Shown here piece by piece: positions 11,331 to 22,600 of a stretch of 64,000 nucleotides of DNA. Under the pieces are notes generated by a model, which was not told where the DNA came from, ran no database searches, and worked only from the letters and a program-made list of their open reading frames with translations. The stretch's first letter is position 1, and every line of letters starts with the position of its first letter. The position numbers were made by a program, and so were the translations under genes. The stretch comes from Meles meles (lineage: Eukaryota > Chordata > Mammalia > Carnivora > Mustelidae), in the NCBI RefSeq assembly GCF_922984935.1, contig NC_060074.1, positions 23,411,501-23,475,500 on the forward strand, given 5' to 3'.

Positions 11331-13315
11331 CAGAGCATCTCCTCATTAAGTTTCCTAGAGCAGAGTCTGCTGGCTATTTACCAAAACCACTTCTAAGCCT
11401 ACAGCTTGAACATATTTCCCTTGGAGTTGGGTACATCAATGAATTAAATTCTAGCCAAAAGAATGTGGGCAAAAATAATGTGTCATTTCCAGGCTTAGCT
11501 CACAGAAACTTGCCACATGCAACCTTCCATTTTATTTTCACCCATCTGGCTGCAGTCATCCACTAGCCTGCAGTGAGAATCACATGAAACTGGTAGGACC
11601 CTAGACAGAAGTTCAACCAGAAACATCTGCACTGAACTGTTAGAGAATGAGAAATAAGTCCTAGTGGGTTAGGCAATTGTAATATAAGGATTATATGTTC
11701 TATTCCTTGGTATTAGCCAATAAACTTTTATCAATGATAGTTACAAAATCAAAATGTGATTTTGATGCATTTTAAATTGAAATGTTCAATTAAAAGTTAA
11801 AATTATTTCTCTAATAGTCTAAATTTGTCCTGACAACATCTAGTGAAAGTATGACCTCTTCTACGGGAAACACAGATCTTAAGTAAAAATGGTAACTTGA
11901 AGACAGAAAAATCTAAAAGAACTGCATTTTTATCACTTCAAAAGCAAGTGGCATCCAAATGTAGTTTTAAGTGATGTCTAGGTACTTTCTTTTAGCAAAT
12001 GCAGGTGTCAGGATAATAAATGAATCATTTATTTGATGCACCTAATACTTTAAAGGAATCTGTGCAAGCCCCCAAAGGAAAGAGAAAGCAACAGCATACT
12101 CAGAAGTATTTCATCATTTGAAGATGATATAACAATGCTGACAAGTACAAAAGGTAACTACTTTGTTCTGTCATGCTGTGTTGTAGAAAACACAAAGCAT
12201 TATGTGACCTTTAGAAAAACAGCCCAAAAGTAACTTGCTTTGTGGTGCTTAACGTGGGTATTTTTTGAATATTCAAAGGTCTTGATTTTTGTCAGTTGTG
12301 ACCAGTTATGTCTTGTGAGATCTCGGGCATCTGAGAGAAGAATGCAGATACAGTAAACAATTTTAAGGGGAAAGACTGAAATTCACTGCTTATGGAAAAC
12401 AGACTTGTTGTTAAGCATCTATGTATATGCAGGCTCCTTGGAAATTTCCATCCATTAAACATTAGCTCCAAAACTGACCTGTATGCATTGGCCATGATTG
12501 GCATTATATCATATGGAGACTGTCTCCTAATCCATTACTTGTTTTTTACTCCTATTTCAAGGACTACTCTAACACTCTTCCCTGACTGACTAGAGACTTC
12601 CACTGAAACCCAAATTCTATCAAACTTCAGGAGAGGGCATAGTCCTGAGACTGGAAGATAGTACATATAAGAGATAAGTGGCTATTAAGTCTTATTTTTA
12701 AATATATATCACTACTTCCAGAAAACACAGTTATATTTTTATCACTGCTAATTCCTTAATCAAATAAATAACAGAAAATTTCAGCCCTTTAGATTAGCAT
12801 TCCTTAAAGTAAATTCACAGGTAATATGCATTGGAATTACCTGAATATAAATAAGTATTTAATCTTCAGAGTAAGCATTAAAAAGAATATAAAAAGATAT
12901 GCAAAAAAGAAAACTATAGAGACTATATAATAGACTAATAATAATAATAATAGGAATAAGGACAATAATAATATGGCATAAGTAATAATCCTTCGTTTCT
13001 GACCCAAGAGTCTCATTTCTTCCGACACCATCTATAATGTAGTAGCAAGCTATTTATTAGCATGTAAGCACGGTAAAATCAAATCCCAGACCAAACATAC
13101 ATTATTATTATATAGAAATCAAATTTTGTTAATTTCAGTGTCACTAAAATGACTGAATTATATGTAAGTACAAACTTTTACACATAATTTACTTATGAGC
13201 TTATGCATTGTGCTATAATTTGACAGTCACATTTCATGGGTCCATTATCTAGAGAATTTTTTTAAATCTCTGATTCATTGGCCAAAGCGATCTAAAGAGA
13301 AGCTCATTTACAATA
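11331..13315. other. Intron sequence, nothing recognised apart from an AAT run
   Basis: About 2 kb with no named repeat. An (AAT)n microsatellite lies at 12936-12952. Two short frames overlapping at 12292-12589 on opposite strands lack coding signs. Confidence 0.55.
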
Positions 13316-13317
13316 TA

Positions 13318-13405
13318 CACATGTGTCAAATCATATCGTACACCTTAAATTTTACAATGTTATATGTCAATTATAACTCAATAAGGCTGCAAAAAAATAA
13401 ATGCA
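13318..13405 (+). mobile_element. LINE-1 3' end fragment
   Basis: 'acaatgttatatgtcaatta' plus 'actcaataaggctgcaaaaa' is the terminal part of an old L1 3' UTR with its A-tail. Confidence 0.7.
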
Positions 13406-14474
13406 AAGAAGTTAAACTCTTACATTTGAAGGCATAAGGTTCCTTATATACTTAATCAAATAATCAGAGTTCACAAACTGGAATGCTATTCAAGAACCCA
13501 AGGCTACCATAAATTCAATCTCTTAAATGGTATATAGAATCTAGGAGCATCTCTATATATTCAGAATATATATATAGCTATCATAGTGGGTAATGATCCT
13601 AATTTCAGCATTCTAGAACATTTTCTTTGGTAGTCTTTATAAAAGGCTCTTAAAATTCACAAATGGCAATTATATCATCTTCCCTCAAGCACTTTCTCAG
13701 GCTTTAAAAAATGAGTATATTTCTGAAATTTTTCCAGTATTGCTTTCATTACATCTCCAAATTTCTTCTTCGTCATCTGCCAATTCCAATAATCAACTGC
13801 TTCTGCACTCTGAAGTCTGCCAAGAACCTCTGAAAAACTATTTTTGAATTAAAGTGACAATTATTTTATTTTCTAATATCCTTAGACTTTGCATCTTTGC
13901 TTATTATGCTTTCTCATATATTCTGAAATTCTAGTTTCTTCTTCCAGAATATTTCCCTAAAAGTAGAAGCTAGGAGCCATCTACATAAAACTTTGCTCAT
14001 AGTATTTTGTCAATCTCTTTGGAACTGATCATGAAAAGTAATTACCTAAAAACTCTGATACCCAAGCATGACAAGTCCAAGGCAAATAACTGCTGATTTT
14101 TAAAAATCTGAGTGAAAATATACAAGAATAGTGATATGTACTATACCATTTCATGACATATTGTTACAATTTCTCTTTTATTACAACTCATATTCAATAT
14201 ACACTTTTTATAAAAATGCTTTTATAAATATACTAAGGTCTTAAGAGCAATGAGGTTAAATTCTATTGATGTTATTACTGGTCAACATTCAAATATCTTC
14301 CTCAGTCTGGGGTCACAAAAGATTAAAACTTAAACATGCTTCTTTAATTTTGTATAAAAATTATTACACAGTGTTCTGTGGTTTATCATCATAAGTCATC
14401 ACTGTTAGAATTACTTGTAAATAATTTATTTTAAATAAATTTGTGTTCTACATTCCTAATATGCAGTGTTACAA
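13406..14474. other. Intron sequence, nothing recognised
   Basis: AT-rich, no identifiable feature. Confidence 0.55.
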
Positions 14475-14705
14475 CGGGAGAAACTATACCTAGCGTTGGA
14501 GTCAGACAAACCTGAATTTAAATAATGCTGCTACTGTTTTCTAGGTAGGTAAGTTTAGGTAAATTATTGTCCTCTAAATATCCTCATTTCTTCATTGGTA
14601 GCATGTGAATAAAAATTCCTACAATACAGGATGTTTTTCATATTCTAATGAAATATTCAACGTAAAGCATCTATCACAGAGACTGTGATATGCATTCCAA
14701 AAACA
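14475..14705 (+). mobile_element. MIR SINE, diverged
   Basis: 'ttggagtcagacaaacctga', 'taggtaaattattgtcctct', 'cctcatttcttcattggtag' and 'aaagcatctatcacagagac' follow the MIR order (trait: gagtcagac...cctcatctgtaaaatgg...). Confidence 0.65.
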
Positions 14706-15284
14706 GCAGAGAAAACTATTGCTACTGATAACACAAACTGATTATTAGGTAAGTTAGAAGTTGTTGATATATGCAATATGGGCTTCATTTTCACTAGAAC
14801 TTATCTGATCCTAATGAAGTAATTTGTTAAATTTGGACCTTTAGAATACTTTAAATGCTTAATTAACAATGAAATATCCCAAGAATTCACTATCAATTAT
14901 CAGCATGTAGCATGTATTTATAGAAACACTTAAGCGTAACATTAAATAAACATTTAACATTTCTATTATTAGAAACATTTTACACCTGAAAAGACATAAC
15001 ACAAATTATTTCCATTCATTTTGCTCTCAAATGTATTTACTTACATAACACTTAACTACTAGACAAGACACAAAAGCAAAATCATTTAGCTATAGGTATG
15101 ACAATCATACAATTACTCTCATCTAATAGATTTGGATAATGATAAATTTGAGCACTTTCCAATACAGCTATTGTGTAATATAAATAAAACTGAAGTGTAC
15201 AAAGGTCTACATATTTATATAAGCTGTAGAAGTAATAAATTGGTTTGACAAGGTACAGAAGGAGAAAAGTTTATATTTTTTAAA
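14706..15284. other. Intron sequence, nothing recognised
   Basis: AT-rich, no identifiable feature. Confidence 0.5.
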
Positions 15285-15535
15285 AATTTTCAACCATTTA
15301 TTTTTTAATCAAAATTTCAATTAACATATAGTACATTATTAGTTTCAGAGGTAAAGTTCAGTGATTTCATCAGTTGCATATAACACCCAGTGCTCACTAC
15401 ATCATGTGCTTTCCTTAACGCCCATCACCCAGCCACCATATGCTCCCCATCCAACCCCCCTCCAACAACCTTCAGTTTGTTTCCTCTGATGGTCTGTCAT
15501 CCTCTCCGATTTCATTTATTTTAGAAAAGTCTGTA
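15285..15535 (-). mobile_element. LINE-1 3' end fragment, minus strand (carnivore type)
   Basis: 'tagtacattattagtttcag', 'gttgcatataacacccagtg', 'cccatcacccagccaccata' and 'ttcagtttgtttcctctgat' are the reverse complement of the carnivore L1 3' region. The same region is present in sense at 15813-16131. Confidence 0.8.
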
Positions 15536-15765
15536 GTTTTAAAATATTTTAAAGACTAAGACCTTAGTGACCTTATGATTTCACACCTTCTGGTCCTAAC
15601 TCATAAATAGGATTTGAGTAAAATATTTTTCATAATCAATGATACTATCTGTTAAGTTTGAAATATATATAATTAAAATATATTATAAAATATAAAATAT
15701 TATACAAAATATAATTAGAAAAATTATAGTAGAAACAAATTTCAGATAATATTATGATGGGTATT

Positions 15766-16368
15766 CATCCTTTCTGATGGCTGAGTAATAGTCCATTGTA
15801 TATATGTACCACATGGATGGAACTGGAGGGGATTATGCTGAGTGAAATAAGTCAAGCAGAAAAAGACAATTATCATATGGTTTCACTCATATGTGGAACA
15901 TAGGAATATCACAGAGGGTCACAGAGGAAGGGTGGGGAAACTGAAGAGGGAGAAAAGCCATGAGAGACTATAGACTCCAGGAAACAATATGGGAGTTTCA
16001 GAGGGGAAGAGTTTCACAGGATGGGGTAACCAGGTGATGGGTATTAAGGAGGGCACATGTTGTGATGAGCACTGGGTGTTACATAAAACTAATGAATCAC
16101 TGAACACTACATCAAAAACTAGTGATGTACTGGGGCACCTGGGTGGCTCAGTGGGTTAAAGCCTCTGCCTTCAGCTCAGGTCATAATCCCAGGGTCCTGG
16201 GATCGAGCGCCACATCGGGTTCTCTGCTCTGCAGGGAGCCTGCTTCCTCCTCTCTCTCTCTGCCTGCCTCTCTGCCTAGTTGTGATTTCTCTCTGTCAAA
16301 TAAATAAAATATTAAAAAAAAAACTAGTGATGTACTAAACAGTGGCTAAATGAACAAAATAAAATAAT
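15766..16368 (+). mobile_element. LINE-1 3' end with 5' inversion (twin priming), interrupted by a SINE
   Basis: 15766-15812 reads as inverted L1 ('ctgatggctgagtaatag', 'catatatgtaccac' side). From 15813 ('atggatggaactggag') the sequence is sense L1 through 'gagcactgggtgttacat' to the A-rich end. Inversion of the piece lying just upstream in L1 is the hallmark of twin priming. A SINE (16132-16318) splits the tail. An 'ataatatta' motif occurs on both outer sides and may be the target duplication. Confidence 0.8.
16132..16318 (+). mobile_element. CAN SINE inserted in the LINE-1 tail
   Basis: Young-type SINE; the 18-base duplication aaaaactagtgatgtact (16114-16131 and 16319-16336) is L1 sequence. 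This proves the SINE landed after the L1. Confidence 0.95.
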
Positions 16369-17417
16369 ATTACGGCATGGTAGGAACAAAATGAACTCTC
16401 AGACTATGAAACTCCTTAATAGGAGACCACATAATTACCAGTAGGTAGAATAGCAGAACTGAAAAAAAATCAATTTTTTAGATTATATTTAATCTGATTG
16501 AAAAGTCTAAAATCATGTCAGTCTTCAATATTTTAAAAGTGGGACATTTGCTAACAAGGCATGACATTCATTCATATTCCACTAGTAAAATATCTATCTG
16601 GAAAAATAATATCTGGAAGAAGCTGACAGTCATTAGTCATAGCAGTTCAAATGCCTATTAATTAATAGAGAATTGAAGTAAAATTATTTTCCAAGTATAT
16701 GGAAAAATCAGGAGTATCAAATGACATTATTATTTTGATGACTATTTGATTTATAGCCAATGAAATTATAACAAAATACTAAGAAGAAAACATTAAATGC
16801 AATGAAATGACCATATATTGATGATTAGTCCAGTTTCTTGTTTATAGTAAGGCTCAACAGATACTTTTAAAAGGGAAGAAAGCAGTTCTTCTTCCTCCAA
16901 ATTAAATATTTCTACCTGCAAATACATTTTTAAAAATTTTACTTAATATAGATGTACAGAACCAAAGATGCCACTTAAGTGTTAACTTTTTTTGTGTGTG
17001 TATCTTCTCAAACAATTTTAGGTCCTCTGCAAACAGTGTACTTTTTCTCTGAAAGCTGGTGAACATTCTATACTGGGTTTCTAAAGGCAACACTTTGTGG
17101 GAGGTAAAATACCTTCTCCCCTAAACACAAAATGTTCATGAGAATCAAATAACCTTACCTAAAGTTTAAGTATAGTGTTTAGGGAATAATAAATACTTAA
17201 GATACCCAAAGGAGGAGCCATACAGTTTTACTATTTCTCCTGTAACTATTACAAAATTTAACACAAATTTAAAGCATAATGAAATTTTGGATTATCTATA
17301 CACAACAAAGATTTGGAATTTATAACTGTGTTCCTAACTCCGGCAATCCTCCTTTTCATTGTCAGTCACCATTCTTGCATCTCTTTCAGACCTGGTTTCT
17401 ATAACACTACTAGACAC
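16369..17417. other. Intron sequence, nothing recognised
   Basis: AT-rich, no named repeat or gene. Confidence 0.55.
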
Positions 17418-17551
17418 CTTTTTTTTTTTTTTAAAGGGCTCCATGCCCAGTGTGGAGTCCAGTGTGGGGCTTGAACTCACAACCCTGAGATCAAGACTTG
17501 AGCTGGGACTGAGAGTTGGATACTTAACCAACTGAGCCACCCAGGCACCCC
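17418..17551 (-). mobile_element. CAN SINE, older subfamily, minus strand
   Basis: Poly(T) at 17418-17432, then the reverse of a SINE lacking the CT-rich middle. It ends 'actgagccacccaggcaccc'. Shorter and more diverged than the young copies. In sense orientation relative to ERBB4. Confidence 0.85.
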
Positions 17552-17689
17552 TAAATAGAGACCCAATTTTTCCTTCAAACTCACTTAGTTCTTCCTAATG
17601 CCTACAAGGGATAGTCAGAGTGAGGAGGGAGACATTTGAATGAGTCTGCAACTTACATAATGGAACAAGTGAGGGTACTGTATTTGAAG

Positions 17690-18180
17690 ATTTAGGGTTT
17701 GTATCAATTAAAGTAGTTTGGCTATAAATGTGGCTTAAAAAATAGGGGATTTAATTTCTTGCATGTAGAAGGTCCAGAGATAGAGATAATCCAGGGTTAG
17801 CTCAGGGGATCAACAAGGTCATGGAGAATCCAGTGTTTTCTGTCTTTCCACTTCACCTTTTTTGGGTTGTCACGGATGTCTTCACCTGGGACCACAGGAT
17901 AAACTGCCAGAATTCCAGGTGTCACATGGTGACATGATGTCTAGCCGAAAAGATGAATCTTCCCCTGTGTATCCCTTTTCCTTACTGAGGAATCTTTTTC
18001 TTGAAGCCTATCATATTTGTCCTTTCACTGGCCAGTATTCTATCCCATTTTCATAACTGAATTAAGCACTAAGATGGGAAATGAAGTTGGTTTAAGGTAA
18101 TTATGGTTCTCCCCTCAGGAATGGGGGACAACCCAACTAAATGTTACTCTGCTAGTAAGAAATAAGTAAAAGAAGTCACT
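17690..18180. repeat. Probable old interspersed repeat, class unresolved
   Basis: 'aagtagtttggctataaatgtggc', 'cttgcatgtagaaggtccag', 'aatccagggttagctcagg' and 'catggagaatccagtg' in pieces resemble a recurrent mammalian repeat. I cannot name its class. The open frame at 17862-18056 within it is not a gene. Confidence 0.35.
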
Positions 18181-18214
18181 GTTGAAACACCCACTATTAA
18201 TTTCTACCCCATGC

Positions 18215-18310
18215 CTTTGGAGTCAGAAAAAATTTGACTTAAATCCCCACTTTGTATCTTAGAAACTTTTTGACTTTGTACAATTATTTCATCTCTTTTG
18301 AAAGATAAAT
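18215..18310 (+). mobile_element. MIR fragment
   Basis: 'tttggagtcagaaaaaattt', 'aaatccccactttgtatctt' and 'gtacaattatttcatctctt' follow the MIR head. Confidence 0.5.
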
Positions 18311-18341
18311 ATAGATGTATAAATATAATAGATACAGATAC

Positions 18342-18536
18342 CAGCACCTGGGTGACTCAGTCAGTTAAGAACTGCCTTCAGCTCAAGTCATGATCCTAGG
18401 GTCCTGAGATGGAGCCCCATGTGGACTCCCTGCTCACTGGGGAGCCTGCTTCTCCCTCTCCCTCTGCCCCTCCCCTGCTTCTGTACTTTCTCTCTCTCTC
18501 AAATAATCTTTAAAAAATCTTTAAAATCTTTAAAAA
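18342..18536 (+). mobile_element. CAN SINE, older subfamily
   Basis: Head 'agcacctgggtgactcagtc', tail with (ctct)n and repeated 'atctttaaa'. Perfect 15-base duplication aatagatacagatac at 18327-18341 and 18537-18551. Although of an older sequence type, its duplication is intact. Confidence 0.92.
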
Positions 18537-18599
18537 AATAGATACAGATACAAATACAGATATAATATATATTTTCAGTCACATCCTTTGCCTATCTCT

Positions 18600-18965
18600 T
18601 TTATTCTTTAATCACACTGGATCAATTGTCCACTGTACTTTCCAGTATAATTTATAGCTCCTTTAAGTCTGTGGTAAACTCCTCTATCTTGACCACTCCT
18701 CACCACTCTTCATTTGAATAATTCTTGTTCATCTTCATGACTCATTTCAGAAAACATCTCCCCCCAAAAATCTTTCCAGCTTCAAAGGTGGGCTAAATGT
18801 TCCTCTTTTTTTTGTTCATCCCAAGGCACCTTCTGCATACCACTTATCATAAAATATTGAAAGTAGCTATTTTTACATCTACCTTCTTCACCAGATTCTT
18901 TGACATGTTCCTGATTCAACTCCTAGTTCAGAAGTAGTTACTCAATAAATGTGTATTATATGAAA
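18600..18965 (+). mobile_element. LINE-2 3' end
   Basis: 'cttcatgactcatttcagaaa', 'atctttccagcttcaaagg', 'tgcataccacttatcataaaa' and 'gtagttactcaataaatgtg' trace the L2 3' end (acttatcac ... ctcaataaatgttt). Confidence 0.65.
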
Positions 18966-19111
18966 TGAATTTTGTTTTGTATATTCAGTATTTGAAATGG
19001 AATACCGAAGCCAAAGCACCTTACATAAATTGTTTTAAAAAATAATTATCTAAAGCATTAAATATAGCATTAAAATAACTATCTAAAAAAGATCTTCATA
19101 TAAAAATACAG

Positions 19112-19305
19112 TAATATTTCTCAAGTACTTACCATGAGCCAAATATCATGCTAAGTGCTTTATACACATTTCCTTATATAATCACCCAAACAATCCCAAG
19201 AAATAGAAATGTATTTTCTGTCATTTTAAACATGAGGATACTAAGGCACAGAGAAGTTAAGTTTTCCAAGATCACACAGCTAGCAACTCCTAAACATAGA
19301 CCCTA
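19112..19305 (+). mobile_element. MIR SINE
   Basis: 'catgctaagtgctttataca', 'catgaggatactaaggcaca', 'gagaagttaagttttccaag' and 'atcacacagctagcaa' match MIR in order. Confidence 0.8.
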
Positions 19306-19560
19306 ATGTTCATATTTTAATTATGATATCCTAGAACAGACATTCTCTATGTTACCTGAATTGTTATCCATTCTTAATTGGAAATGGTTTCAGAAAGCTT
19401 TAAGACAGCTAAACTTCATAGAAATAAAAAAAGAATCATTTCTATAGACATGAAAGACAATAGCATTTCATTCCAACTTTTTTCTCCCTTTATTGAGATC
19501 CATGTTTGTTCACCATCAATAGCACCTGTACTGATCTTCTGCACTGAAATTGTGGAAATA

Positions 19561-19692
19561 TAGTTGATCCTTGAACACTGTGGGGGTTAGGGGGCTGACC
19601 CCCACTGCAGTCAAAAATCTGCTTATAACTTTTGACTGTTGGTAAATTTAACCTGTAATAGCCTCCTGTTGGCCAGAAGCCTTACTGGTCTC
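19561..19692. mobile_element. Tigger/pogo-like DNA transposon relic with internal deletion
   Basis: 'agttgatccttgaacactgtg' (one end), 'ggggctgacccccactgcag', 'aatctgcttataacttttgac' and 'gcctcctgttggccagaagc' are pieces of the short Tigger-type element with terminal 'cagttgacccttgaacaa'. Non-coding. Confidence 0.6.
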
Positions 19693-22600
19693 TTCTACTG
19701 GTTGGATGCTTATTCTTAGGGAAATGACTTCTCTGAGTCTTAAGTATATTTTCTGTAAAATAACTGGGGAAAAATGACCATTTTGAGAGCTCTTCCTGCA
19801 AACAATTCCAAGTCTCATATATATTAGAAACAGAGCAAACATTAAAATGTATTTAATATTATAATAACCAAAATAATCTGCAACTTCACTGGAATGTGCT
19901 GAATTTATATGCTGATTAATAAAAGTTACCCAGAGGTTCTGAGTATATCAAGTGTTGTAGTAACTGATGTGCTATCCTGGCTGGCAAATATATTAAAATC
20001 ATTTAGTCCTAACTTTTTAATGTAGATTGATATAGTCTAATAGTGGAGTCAGGGCCAAGTATTTTCAGTCTTGATCTTTGTATACCAGGCTGTTTGATCC
20101 TACTGGTGGGCAATTCCTGTTAGGTATTGGACAAATGAGTGGAAGAATGTATAAATAATTGCAATGGACTAAATCTCACTGAAGTATGTTTGCATGATTT
20201 TCATAAATTTTAATATGAGACAAGTTTGAGCAAAGGCTTTAATTTCAGGCCCCCAATCATTGCATATTATACTGTCTGTATAATATTGATTTAAAAATCT
20301 AAGAAAAACTAAATGTGAATCACAATTTAAACCTGAAAATTGCCAAATCTTCCAAAATTTCATTAAGAAAAAATGTAAAGTTCTTATTTTTGGTTTGTTC
20401 TGCAGCATAGGGCTTATTTTTCCCTTATTAAACATTTCAAAATGCTATTAATGGAACTTTTTAGGAAGACTTGAGGACAATGTGAAGGAAATGATATTGT
20501 CATATCTTGAATTAGAAAAGCTTAAACATGCATTATCACCTTTGCTCAAAGACATTTTGCAGTCACCACATCATTATATTCAATCAACAAAATTTTTTGC
20601 AGCTCAATATTTTGCCAATTGATGAAAAATTAACAGAAAAATATATCAAATTCAGGGAAATTGACTGTTTACTATGTATCCACCACATCACTGTTATCAA
20701 TAGCTTTCCAATGCTTAGTATCCGGGGATTATTTGCTGTGTGTTGAGTGGTAAATTCAATCTAGTAAAAATAATCTGTGCAAACTCCCCCTTGTTAGCAT
20801 AAGAGTAACTACAATCCAAGGTCGGTTCTTTTCTTTCATCCTCTTCTTTCTTCTTCTCTCTCCAGCCATGGCAATAGAGCTCAGTTATTTCTGCATGGAT
20901 GCAAGGTGAATGAGGCTGTCGCTTCTCCTTGCAGTGCTATTTATTACAGGTCACTGACAGAATACAGCTATTTTTTAAATGAAAAAAAAGTTATATAGCA
21001 TTATCTAACTTACTCAGGTATTTGAAAGGAAAGTGCAGGGTGTTATTTATTTACACAAAAATCTGCTAACCAAGAGGCATCATCTTGCTTTGAAGGGCCT
21101 CCTGCTGACAAACTGAACAACCATGTTATTATAAGAATTAAAAACTGCACCCTGTATGAAGGAAAATATAACACAATCCTACAGTGCAGAGTCGTTTCAA
21201 TTTCTGACCTGTATAAATACATTAATACATTACTCCAATAAGGAAAACTTAGGAAAGAAAACTTCAAAGTGCATCATTACTTGGGAATATCTATATAGGT
21301 TTTGTTATCCTCACCTATGATATATATGGTATATAACATATATATACATCATACACACACAATTTGTTTAATGGATGGTTTTTGGTGACAATATCACTGG
21401 CCAATTTTGATCATAAATCAGTCTAGCGTAATAATAAATCAATTGATAAGCAATGGATTCTTTATATAAGCACCACTCAGTTACAATTTTCAAGGAATAA
21501 ATAGAGTCCATGTCTAGAAAGATAATCTGAGAAAACATAATTCTCATCATTGCCTCTGGTCTCAACCAAAGACAGGGCATCAATTAGTTCTTCCTCCATA
21601 ATACCCTCACTGCAAATTCTACTTAAGAATGAATGTTATTTCTCAATTACAAATTATATAACTTCACCTCAGAATTTCCCAAGACCCACCTAAAGATCTC
21701 AGGAAATAACTGGACATTTAATAGTATCAGGGCTATTAAATATGCTTCAACATTTGCATACTTGTAAAAACTAAAGAGCATAGCATAAGGCGCCAAGAGA
21801 ATTGCAGTGATGCAGGAAACCACCACGAATCAAAATATTTGTATAAAAATAAACCATTTCTGGCACTACAAGCCCCTATCAGGTACAATTTTAATCCTTG
21901 TTATGAAGGACAACTTCAGTAATCCACTTAGCCTTAATTTCTAAATAGGTTAGAGAATAGAGAGCTCAAACTGTTAATTGATATTTTGCATAGCTGAACT
22001 AAAGGAACATGAGGGAGAACTGGTAAAAAGGAATAATAACTGTTCTGAGGTAATAACATCTGCTAGCTCAGCCTCTAACTCCACATCAAACTCCTGCTGG
22101 AGAAACAGTGATCGGGGAGAAGGTGGGGGATAAATGTGAGATCTTAGGACATGAATAGTTGCACGTCAGGCAATAATCCTAGAGAAGATATGTTTCACAA
22201 CTTCTGGGACTATTCCAAATAGGGATCACAGTCAAAGGGACAGCTGCTTATAACCTCCGCTGAACATAGTTATTTGGGACCTACCACTGCTGCCATTCTC
22301 GTGTGTTCCCAAAATCATATGCACTGGCGTTCTTAATCAAGACGCCTGGTGGAGAAGAATTAAAAACCTACAAAATCTACACTGCTTTTCTAAACAAACT
22401 ATTTCTCAAAGAGCTTGCTATTTTTCTTCTTAGCAATATAATGTATGATAGATCATTCATCCCTAATCTTTTTAAAAAGGGTAATAAATCCTACTTAATT
22501 GGAATAATTTAAAATATTAGAAATGTGAGAAATATGATTTAATCTATGAGTTATAAGGAGTCTGATGTAATGTAAATATACCAAAATTTGATCACATAAT

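Noticed and set aside
16122..16307. Recurring peptides such as GTWVAQWVKASAF and DFIYLFDRERS at several sites
   Set aside because: They are translations of CAN SINEs in either direction, not genes.
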